A DNA stretch of 64,000 nucleotides, taken from contig NZ_JWIC01000007.1 of the NCBI RefSeq assembly GCF_000814765.1, forward strand, positions 1,156,500 through 1,220,499. The letters are read 5' to 3'. Positions 47,332 through 55,217 of this stretch are shown piece after piece. The stretch comes from Pseudoalteromonas luteoviolacea. Its GTDB lineage: Bacteria; Pseudomonadota; Gammaproteobacteria; Enterobacterales; Alteromonadaceae. Below the pieces are notes generated by a model. The model saw nothing but the letters and a program-made list of their open reading frames with translations. It did not search any database and was not told the DNA's origin. Each line of letters begins with the position of its first letter. The stretch's first letter is position 1. A program made the translations under genes and the position numbers.

Positions 47332-47915
47332 ATGGATCAAATTGTAGATTTTTTGATAGTGTCGGGTGTTTTGTACAAGGGCTTACAAGCCTCTTTGTTT
47401 ATTGCCTTTTTATATACATTGTACGTAACGCGTCGGCGTGGTTATGGTTTTTTTGCGATAGAAGACATAAGCTAGATAACCCGGCCGATAGGGATTTGGT
47501 CTCTTGGCATATCACCATTGTGACCTTATTTGTTATGCAGCTAATTGATCATATATTGCAATATTCGCTTGTTGCTTTAGATTTGGATTATGTTGTTAGA
47601 CGACGCCTATTCTATTTTTCTAGGTTGTTTTCTATTGGGATTTTTATCGTTTCTGTTGTGGCATTGCATTCTCTTAGAGGGTGTAGCTTTTCTCGATATT
47701 CGCGCGCGATAGTGTATGTATTGTTGCCAATCTCCACGACGACCTTGATACAACTTGTATTGAGAGGGTATTTAGATATTGAAGTGTTTAGACCTTGGCA
47801 TAGGTTGGTTGCGTGTATTAGCCAATTAGCGTATCCGATCATCATATTTTCGTTTATTGCATCGCAGCTTTACGCTGACTTCAAACAGCGTGCGAGCAGA
47901 CGTGCAGCCCAATAG
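47332..47915 (+). CDS. Tandem membrane paralog 3, interrupted by one frameshift
   Basis: About 194 residues if one base is restored. The first frame, from ATG 47332, reads MDQIVDFLIVSGVLYKGLQ and aligns with the start of paralogs 1 and 2. The second frame reads DRRHKLDNPADRDLVSW, then LDYVVRRRLFYFSRL and LRGYLDIEVFRP. They join at a run of seven T (47448-47454); eight would give GYGFFCDRRHKL. Apart from that break all family blocks are intact. Confidence 0.6.
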
Positions 47916-47928
47916 GCGCTTTGTCATT

Positions 47929-48486
47929 TCACAGTTCAACGCCGTTAGCGTAAGTAATTAAATACTTTGCACTGTTTGGGTTTTCTTGCCAATTTAGCTG
48001 TTTAGTAACGGTGATTTGTACGCCATAGTATTCGGCCATACCAGCCAATACGCCTTCAACCAGATCGAACATTCTACGTGACGAAGTATAAATAAGCTGC
48101 GCTTCAAATAAGGACAACGTGTTGTATTGGAATTTTGGCGGCAGTGCATCTGGGTAAAGCTTTTTGAGTTCGATATGATGTAAGTCATCCAATTGTTGTA
48201 ATACATACGCGGGGTGTGCGTAATCAGTGAAATGCTTAGGCAGTAACCCTGACAGCCTTGGGTAAAGCCATTTACCAAAGCTAAAATGCGCTTGTGCGAG
48301 CGTAATGCCTATTTTATTGATGACGATATCGACCAATTCAATAAGATGTTCGTCAGGGTAGTTTTCTGTCCGCACAAATGCGGTGTTAGTATCAAACGAG
48401 CAGGCTTCAAAAGCGTCGTATAATACTTCTTCACCGGCAACTTCAGTGACAAATTCTTCAAGTAACATAAAAATATGACCTTTCAT
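47929..48486 (-). CDS. hnoX: Heme-NO-binding (H-NOX) sensor protein
   Basis: A 185-residue protein with the H-NOX layout: MKGHIFMLLEEFV at the start, the proximal heme ligand in HHIELKKLYPDALPP (His104, with the conserved Pro at 116 or 117), and YTSSR (Tyr133, Ser135, Arg137), the heme-propionate YxSxR motif. It should bind NO through ferrous heme in the cytoplasm. It directly follows a histidine kinase gene (TAATG overlap), the common HnoK-HnoX operon in which NO-bound H-NOX inhibits kinase autophosphorylation. Confidence 0.9.
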   Translation of the reverse strand: MKGHIFMLLEEFVTEVAGEEVLYDAFEACSFDTNTAFVRTENYPDEHLIELVDIVINKIGITLAQAHFSFGKWLYPRLSGLLPKHFTDYAHPAYVLQQLDDLHHIELKKLYPDALPPKFQYNTLSLFEAQLIYTSSRRMFDLVEGVLAGMAEYYGVQITVTKQLNWQENPNSAKYLITYANGVEL

Positions 48487-49430
48487 TATGCAAACTCCGG
48501 TTTGAATGGCAGACTAATGGTAAAGCGCGTACCCTTACCCTCTGTACTTTCAACGGCGATTTTACCTTTGTGTTGCTGAATGATTTTATAAGAAATCGAG
48601 AGGCCCAACCCTGTGCCTTTTCCGACTGGCTTAGTGGTAAAAAATGGGTCAAATATATTGCGTAGATTTTGTGCTGAGATCCCCATGCCGTCATCGGCGA
48701 TAGTGATGTAAATATTGCGCTCATCAAAGCTGCTGCTGATGTCAATTTTGCCTAGCTTCTCAATTGCTTGACCAGCATTGATCAATAAGTTTAAAAACAC
48801 TTGGCACAGCTTGTTACCGCTACATACAAGCTTGGGTAATTTGCCTAGTTGGGTGTTCAAGGTCGCGTGATGTTTAAAGCTGCTCTGTGCTAGATTGATG
48901 GCTTGGTCAAGGACTAGGTTAAGATCTTCAGGTACCATCTCCTCGTTGTCGATGTGTGTGTAGTTACGCAACTCAGTAACGATAGATGCGATCTTATTCA
49001 AGCCACACAAAGACTCATCCATTAAATCGGGAATGTCGTCTTGAATAATGGCGACGTCGTAACTGGATTTGAGCGCTAACATTGCTTGCTCGTTTGGTGC
49101 CATTTTTTCAAGATCTTCCTGATACGCCAGTAACGTGATGAGATACATTTTTAGCGTCTCAATATTAGACTTAGCATAGCCGGTAGGGGTGTTGAGTTCA
49201 TGTGCAACGCCCGCAGATAGCTGGCCTAATGACGCCATTTTTTCTTGCTGAATTAGTTGCACCTCCTGCTTTTTAAGGGCTTCAAGTGCTTCACAAAGCT
49301 CTTCATTGGCTTTGTACAAGCTGCGAGCTCTGGACTCGAGTAAATCTTCAGCATGTGCTTTACCTGCTAGCGCACGTTGCAGCTTTTTTTCAAGCAGCGC
49401 GATGGTTTTACTTGCTTCTAGTGTTGTCAT
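48486..49430 (-). CDS. hnoK: H-NOX-associated histidine kinase
   Basis: A 314-residue soluble kinase without membrane helices. Residues 1-65 form a coiled coil, followed by GQLSAGVAHELNTPTGYAKS (H-box) and an ATPase domain with ITIADDGMGISAQNLRN and GTGLGLSISYKIIQQ. It is the first gene of the hnoK-hnoX operon. The response regulators usually downstream in other genomes (HnoB/HnoC/HnoD) are not in this window, so the phosphate acceptor is encoded elsewhere. The diguanylate cyclase at 13493 is far away and has no receiver. Confidence 0.85.
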   Translation of the reverse strand: MTTLEASKTIALLEKKLQRALAGKAHAEDLLESRARSLYKANEELCEALEALKKQEVQLIQQEKMASLGQLSAGVAHELNTPTGYAKSNIETLKMYLITLLAYQEDLEKMAPNEQAMLALKSSYDVAIIQDDIPDLMDESLCGLNKIASIVTELRNYTHIDNEEMVPEDLNLVLDQAINLAQSSFKHHATLNTQLGKLPKLVCSGNKLCQVFLNLLINAGQAIEKLGKIDISSSFDERNIYITIADDGMGISAQNLRNIFDPFFTTKPVGKGTGLGLSISYKIIQQHKGKIAVESTEGKGTRFTISLPFKPEFA

Positions 49431-49848
49431 GCAAATCCAATCTAGTTGTTACATTTATAAGCAACGAAGCAAGAATAGCTCCAATTTAGCTCTCAATATC
49501 AACTTTGTATTTTTTACCTATAAAAAACAGCAAGTAAGGAATAGCCAGCCTCAGTTTGACGGCGAATGTAAATGCGTTTTTTGCATTTTGCAAAGACCTA
49601 AAAAGGCGTAATTAATTCTCAAAATGCAAAATTTCACGATATAAAAGCCGTGAGTCTCAATTTGCGAAAAGCAAAGCTGTTTTGCAAGTTGGTACTGGCA
49701 GATGCTGCCAAAATACATGCCGTTTACGCCAAAAAGGGCTGGGAGTTGCGGCCTTCACTTTTCTTACTTATTTGCTTTTTAGCTTCCTCAAGAGTAGGCA
49801 GGTAAAGGAATAAAAATGCCTCTATATCAATCATATTGAGGAAATAAA
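49431..49848. other. Promoter region with repeated TTTTGCA-type elements
   Basis: About 420 bases between divergent genes. TTTTGCATTTTGCAAA and AAAATGCAAAA elements occur near 49575-49635 and again as TTTTGCAAG near 49679. They could be operator repeats, or simply AT-rich DNA. No gene is seen. Confidence 0.35.
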
Positions 49849-51351
49849 ATGATGTTTAAAAAAAGTACACTCTGCGCAGCTTTGGCATTGGGTTTGTCAA
49901 ATTATGCGATGGCGGGCTGCGGCGGCTTAAGTGATGGCGCAATCGCTTACATTGACGGCGATACACTAAAAATTAATGGCACGAATAGCAGCGAGAAGTT
50001 CACGCTGAGTGTGTCTGGTGACAACTTAAAGGTTACTCGAAGAGTGGGTAACAGTAGCAGTTGCGATAATTTTTATTTGAGCCAAATTGATGAGGTTTAT
50101 GCCGTACTCAACAGTGGCAATGACACCTACAACGGCAAGGATGTCAATGTCATTCAAAAGGTGTATGGCGGCGATGGTAACGATCACATCACTACTGGTC
50201 GTCAGAATGACTATATTCGCGGTGGAAATAATAACGATACGATTTTTGGGAACAGCGGTAACGACACCATTTTAGGTGACAATGGCGATGATGAAGTGGA
50301 TGGCGGTTATGGTAATGACTCTATCCGCGGTGGGAGTGGCCATGACAAATTATTGGGCTCGTACAACAACGATACGATTTTAGGTGACAATGGCGGCGAC
50401 CTCATCATGGGCGGTCAAGGCGAAGATAGACTGTACGGCGGCAATGATAATGATTACATTGGCGGCGGGTGTGTGCTTGAAAACGCCAATGGCGGTGATA
50501 TTTACGATGCACCGCACTGTGACCACAGTAAAGACGGCGCAGATAAGCTGTATGGCGGCAACGGCCATGACGTGCTAAGCGGCGGCAGAGGCAGCGATAC
50601 TTTACATGGTGATGACGGCGACGATTACCTTGCGGGTAACGAAGGCCGTGAAGACCGCTTGCATGGTGGCGACGGCGATGATGCGTTGTTTGAAGATGGC
50701 GACGGCAATTCAAACAACAAGCGTTGGCACAAAGCCTGGGGTAATGACGGCGACGATATCCTCGTGACCAACGGCGAGTTTTCTGATCAAGAAGGGGGTA
50801 AAGGAAACGATGTGATCATCGCGCTTTCAACGGGATATGATGCCAAAATTGAAGGCGGTAAAAACGGCGATTACATTTGGACTGGCGACAGTGCTCCACA
50901 AGGGTCATGTGGTCAGGGCAATGACAAAGGTATGGTCTTCCTGGACAAATGCGAAGGCACGACTTGGGTAGATGACTATCAAGGCTTGCTGTCAAAAGTG
51001 GATAAGCGCAGTAACTTTGATAATCCATATTTTGATGCCGCTGATGCCGTAGTAGAAATGGATAACTCGCACTCAGGTTTTAAAAACGGTTGGCGTAGTT
51101 ATAAAGAAAACCAAAAGCCCCATGCCTTGTATGACATAGTGTCATCGTCGGTGTTTTACCGCTGGTTAGATAACCGCGCGACCACGCCTTGGTCATATTA
51201 CGAGTGGAAAGTGTCGTTCAATCCAGGCAATGGCATGTATGGTACATATACTCACTGTATGGAAGACAATGTGGCTTATAACTGTGTATGGCAAATCGGC
51301 CAAAGCCAGCAATGCTATAACAAAGACGGCAATACAATTTCATGTGACTAA
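49849..51351 (+). CDS. Secreted calcium-binding RTX-repeat protein
   Basis: A 500-residue protein with a Sec signal peptide (about residues 1-22, ending NYAMA). Residues 90-280 contain about twelve GGxGxDx-type nonapeptide repeats (GGDGNDHIT, GNSGNDTIL, GGSGHDKLL, GGNGHDVLS) that fold into a calcium-loaded beta-roll. The last 180 residues lack repeats and contain several cysteines. The Sec signal, instead of a C-terminal type I signal, is unusual for RTX proteins and suggests a periplasmic or type-II-exported protein. A strong terminator follows. Confidence 0.85.
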   Translation: MMFKKSTLCAALALGLSNYAMAGCGGLSDGAIAYIDGDTLKINGTNSSEKFTLSVSGDNLKVTRRVGNSSSCDNFYLSQIDEVYAVLNSGNDTYNGKDVNVIQKVYGGDGNDHITTGRQNDYIRGGNNNDTIFGNSGNDTILGDNGDDEVDGGYGNDSIRGGSGHDKLLGSYNNDTILGDNGGDLIMGGQGEDRLYGGNDNDYIGGGCVLENANGGDIYDAPHCDHSKDGADKLYGGNGHDVLSGGRGSDTLHGDDGDDYLAGNEGREDRLHGGDGDDALFEDGDGNSNNKRWHKAWGNDGDDILVTNGEFSDQEGGKGNDVIIALSTGYDAKIEGGKNGDYIWTGDSAPQGSCGQGNDKGMVFLDKCEGTTWVDDYQGLLSKVDKRSNFDNPYFDAADAVVEMDNSHSGFKNGWRSYKENQKPHALYDIVSSSVFYRWLDNRATTPWSYYEWKVSFNPGNGMYGTYTHCMEDNVAYNCVWQIGQSQQCYNKDGNTISCD

Positions 51352-51379
51352 CCTGATCTGGTAATTAGGTTATCAACCC

Positions 51380-51403
51380 AAGCCCACATTTGTGGGCTTT
51401 TTT
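51380..51403 (+). terminator. Terminator of the RTX-repeat gene
   Basis: AAGCCCACA/TGTGGGCTT stem, two-base loop, then T residues. Confidence 0.92.
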
Positions 51404-51483
51404 GATGGTGGGTGAGTGTGGCTTTGGTATTAGGGATTGGGTTCTGGATCTTAGTTGAGTGCGTGCAGTGGTGTATTAACTTT

Positions 51484-51965
51484 CGTCATCCTGACTAAGG
51501 TCAGGATCCATTTTTTGCTCACCCAAAGCGCTGACTATTGAGATTGTTTAAAAGAATGGATTGCGTGGCAAGCCCACAATGACGGGTGTTTAGATTGAAG
51601 CTGAGTTTCATCTGCGTCATCCTGACGAACGTCAGGATCCATTTTCTACTCACTCAAAGCGCTGACTATTGAGATTGTTTAAAAGAATGGATTGCGGGGC
51701 AAGCCCACAATGGCGGGCGTTTAAATAGAAAGCAGGTTTCAACCCCTTCATCCTGACGAGCGTCAGGAACCATTTTCTGCTCATTCAAAGGGCCAATCAT
51801 TCAGATTGTTTAAATGAATAGATTGCGGGGCAAGCCCACAATGACGAACGTTTAGATTTAAACAGAACCCAAACTGCGTCATCCTGATGAACGTCAGGAT
51901 CCATTTTCTGCTTACCCAAAGCGCTAATCATTGAGGTTGATTAAAAGAATGGCTTTACAATGATG
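51484..51965. repeat. Tandem repeat, 131-bp period, about 3.7 copies
   Basis: Units start at 51484, 51615, 51746 and 51877. Each begins CGTCATCCTGAC or a close variant, contains the hairpin TCCTGAC(gaac)GTCAGGA, and continues through AGATTGTTTAAAAGAATGG and GGCAAGCCCACAATGACG. The last copy is cut short. It is non-coding and REP-like, at the left edge of the phosphorothioation island. Confidence 0.9.
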
Positions 51966-52279
51966 AAGTGGAGTGCTTGCAGATATAAATTGTATTTAAG
52001 CTGCTCGGAGGGAACTATATAAGGTGTAATCCTATGTAATGTAAATTTTTAATTGTTATTGCTACCTTTAAAAGTTTTTTAATTGTTTATTGGCTTCGTA
52101 TTGCGCAAACAAATTGATTTAAGGGAAGTTAAGTGCTCAAAACTTGAGCTGAAGCACTACAAATGAGTAAAAAATTCGTGTTTAATACGTCAATAATCAG
52201 AGTTTTATATTAAATCTCTGGCAATAAGTATTTACGTAACGCGGTTAAGGACGAACGACCGTGTGATAACAGGATTTTT
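51966..52279. other. Upstream region of dptF
   Basis: About 310 AT-rich bases between the repeats and dptF, presumably with its promoter. No gene, terminator or att-like site is recognised. Confidence 0.4.
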
Positions 52280-53872
52280 ATGCGCCTAAAAGAAGCCCTT
52301 AGTGTCATGTCAATGGCATCACCTTATGCTGTCTCTACAGAACGTAGTGAAGGTGAAATGAATCATCATCGCAGAATTAAAAAAGAGCTCTTCATTGAAA
52401 TGCCGATTGAAGCTGATGTCCAAAAGCAACTTTCAAGTATGGCTTCAGGGTCCAAAGAAATCTTCTTTTTTTGTGGTAGTAGTGGTGATGGTAAATCTGA
52501 GTTACTTACCAAGTTTAAAAAGAAATTTGATGCTCGTATAAAATTTCATTTAGACGCGACACACAGTTTTGAACCAAGTCAAAATGCTATTCAAACATTG
52601 GATAAAGTATTTGCTGACTTTGATGAAGGCACCTACCCACTTGTGGTCGGTATTAATACGGGCATGCTTGGTAACTACGCCGAAGAAGGTGAAAATGTTG
52701 CTTTCAAACAGGCAATAAAATCTTATTTGTATGAAGGTGTTAAAATAGTAGGTAATATAACCTTTATTAGCTTTGAAGATTATCCAAAGTTTTACATTGA
52801 CGAAACTGGCTACACAGCTGAGTTTGCGCAGAAGTTTTTGCAGCGTTTAACTGCGAATGACAGCTTAATCCACCAGCTTGTAGACAAAGATATTCTTGAA
52901 AACAAAGATAAAGAAAGTCGTCGTATTCAAGCCAACTATAAGTTATTAAGCTTACCCGCAGTCCAAAGCAATATAATTGAGCTTCTTTTTAAAGCTCGTT
53001 TAATGCGTGACCAGTTTTTAACTGCACGTGCTTTACTAGATTTTACTTTCTTGTTAATTACGGGGCCAAAATATTTATTTGATAACCTATTTGCTGGTGG
53101 TGATAACGAACTGGCAAATAAACTGGTAGATTTCGACCCCGCACACAACCGCACTAAGAATATCGACTCATTTGTTATAGAAAAAGACTTAGGGCTCACA
53201 GACCAAGCTTTTGATGAGTATTGTGATTCACTTTCGCAATTTGGTATTGAGCCATTATCAAACGCGTTTTCATATTTACGGCTTTTCTATGTACTTAAAG
53301 GAGCTGAGTTTAGTAATAATTATCATGCAAAGTTTGTTCAAGATTATAGTCAAAGCCTAATTGAGCAATACGTACAAATTTATCAGTTACATAGAGATTT
53401 TGATAATAGTGGTAAACAACGAAAGCAGTTAAAACCTTTCTATAACGAGTTACTCCGCTCTGCAATTAGAAAGTACAACAACCGCAATGCTCCGCAACTA
53501 GATAAAGGGCAATACTTAATAAAAGAACTGAACGGTTATCAGCTAGTTGCTGAGCTTGAAGTGAAAGCAGACCATAAAAACATCATCAACCATCCGCCCA
53601 AAAGCTCTGCCAGTTTTACAGCGTGTCTAAATGTACAAGGTGAGTCTCTCACAATTCCTGTGACTCTTAATTTACTCGAACTTATACAACGAATAGAAGA
53701 CGGCTATCGACCAAATAAACACGACAAAAACACAGTTGTGTTGTTAGATGAACTCATTGAAGACATCTCCAAAGTCGCTAATAAAGTTAACACACTCAAA
53801 ATTTTGAAGGGCAATACTAGCATTGGTATTAAAAAAGTTGATGAAGATGAATTTGAAGTGAGTGGCATTTAA
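52280..53872 (+). CDS. dptF: Phosphorothioation-dependent restriction protein DptF
   Basis: A 530-residue protein. The N terminus MRLKEALSVMSMASPYAVST and the P-loop FFFCGSSGDGKSELL (Walker A, residues 66-73) followed by FHLDATHSFEP are the hallmarks of DptF (DndF). With DptG and DptH it forms the restriction part of Dnd systems, which attacks DNA lacking phosphorothioate marks. It is first in the dptFGH operon and ends one base before dptG begins. The frame is intact. Confidence 0.92.
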   Translation: MRLKEALSVMSMASPYAVSTERSEGEMNHHRRIKKELFIEMPIEADVQKQLSSMASGSKEIFFFCGSSGDGKSELLTKFKKKFDARIKFHLDATHSFEPSQNAIQTLDKVFADFDEGTYPLVVGINTGMLGNYAEEGENVAFKQAIKSYLYEGVKIVGNITFISFEDYPKFYIDETGYTAEFAQKFLQRLTANDSLIHQLVDKDILENKDKESRRIQANYKLLSLPAVQSNIIELLFKARLMRDQFLTARALLDFTFLLITGPKYLFDNLFAGGDNELANKLVDFDPAHNRTKNIDSFVIEKDLGLTDQAFDEYCDSLSQFGIEPLSNAFSYLRLFYVLKGAEFSNNYHAKFVQDYSQSLIEQYVQIYQLHRDFDNSGKQRKQLKPFYNELLRSAIRKYNNRNAPQLDKGQYLIKELNGYQLVAELEVKADHKNIINHPPKSSASFTACLNVQGESLTIPVTLNLLELIQRIEDGYRPNKHDKNTVVLLDELIEDISKVANKVNTLKILKGNTSIGIKKVDEDEFEVSGI

Positions 53873-53873
53873 T

Positions 53874-55217
53874 ATGTTAAAAGAAACACTAACACCACCA
53901 GAGAAAAATGGATTTGGTTCATTTTTACCTTTAAGAACAAAAGACAAACACTATAAGTTTTGCTGGGACACAATTCTTGGTCTTTTTGTTCACCTGCTTT
54001 ACGACAAGGCGCTAGTTAAAGAAAACGTAGATAGCTTTAAAGAGTTATGTGAAACGCGGATAACAGAAAAAGTAGATGAAGTTGAGCTATGGTCAGTGCT
54101 TGAGAAAATGTACTTTGTGAACGACCAGCTTTATAAAGTGTCACCCGAACTACTGATTTTTAAAGCTGTAGATAAAGAAATTAGTGAAAATGATAAAAAA
54201 ATGGGAGCGATGTTTGCTGGTCTATTAAATGGCTTTAGCCTTACAAAGTCCCCTGAGAGTGAATTAAACTTTTTAGAGCAAGAAATTAAAAACGAGTTTG
54301 ATAGCTTTTATGTAACTGGTAAAAAAGCTGAATCAAAGTATAAAGAACTGCCCACCTACCTACCGTTTTTAACTGGTTACTTTAAAAAAGACTTAACCTT
54401 CTTAAACGACCACCCTAATTATTTGATTAATAACTTTAATGCGATGATCAGACTATACGGTTTTTTATATATTTCGCAAATGGCACTGAATATAAAAGAC
54501 TGGACTAACGGTGAGCCTAAAAGTAAGCCTTGCTTTTTTATATTAGATAACGAAAGAGCAAGTGAAGAACGAACACAAGTAAAGGCATTTGGTTATAAGC
54601 AACTCCACGAATATATACACTTTTTATTTCCATATTTGTTTATGAATGAAGCGCTACAGCCAAATGATAAAAATAATAATATTCGACCGCTTTGGCAGCT
54701 TTATACAGAGTTAAATGAGCAGAACAGCGATGAACAACAAAGCACGTTGGCAAAGCTTAACCAATTCGGTAATGAGTTTGTACAGCAGCGTGTCGCTGCG
54801 AAACGTTTTAACAAAGAACAAATTTGGCAAAACCAAGATAGCATTGAAGATGCTATTAGAGCTTTGTTAAAAGTTACTTATGCCCAGTTTGATCGAAAAA
54901 CAGGGCGATTAGCGCAATATAACGAAACACCTGTAAAAGGCATGGTTAATCAAATATTAAACCCTTTCATTCAAAAAAGAGGTAAAGCAGGGCAAGTACT
55001 CACCTTTAATCAAGATTTAATTGTGTTACTTACAAACCTAGCTATAGGCACACATGAAAAGTTACGTTTTCACGAGCTTGTAAAAGAGTTCGAAGCAAGA
55101 GGCGTATTTTTTGATAAACAAAGCCAACAAACCTTAATAGATTTTTATGAGCGCATGGGCAATGTAGAAAGAATGAGTGATAGCGGGGATGCAGTGTATG
55201 TTAGAAAAACAGTTTGA
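53874..55217 (+). CDS. dptG: Phosphorothioation-dependent restriction protein DptG
   Basis: A 447-residue protein, MLKETLTPPEKNGFGSFLPL at the start, of the DptG (DndG) family. It has no enzymatic motif I can point to; in the family it is an essential partner of the DptF and DptH ATPases. I start it at 53874, one base after the dptF stop (TAATATG), not at an in-frame GTG 12 bases earlier. Its last 20 bases overlap the start of dptH. Confidence 0.9.
   Translation: MLKETLTPPEKNGFGSFLPLRTKDKHYKFCWDTILGLFVHLLYDKALVKENVDSFKELCETRITEKVDEVELWSVLEKMYFVNDQLYKVSPELLIFKAVDKEISENDKKMGAMFAGLLNGFSLTKSPESELNFLEQEIKNEFDSFYVTGKKAESKYKELPTYLPFLTGYFKKDLTFLNDHPNYLINNFNAMIRLYGFLYISQMALNIKDWTNGEPKSKPCFFILDNERASEERTQVKAFGYKQLHEYIHFLFPYLFMNEALQPNDKNNNIRPLWQLYTELNEQNSDEQQSTLAKLNQFGNEFVQQRVAAKRFNKEQIWQNQDSIEDAIRALLKVTYAQFDRKTGRLAQYNETPVKGMVNQILNPFIQKRGKAGQVLTFNQDLIVLLTNLAIGTHEKLRFHELVKEFEARGVFFDKQSQQTLIDFYERMGNVERMSDSGDAVYVRKTV

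Noticed and set aside
50087..50713. Several frames on both strands inside the RTX repeat gene
   Set aside because: Low-complexity shadows created by the repetitive GGDGND codons in other frames.
51484..51965. CRISPR-like appearance of the regular repeats
   Set aside because: Units are 131 bp with no short repeat/unique spacer alternation, and no cas genes are present.
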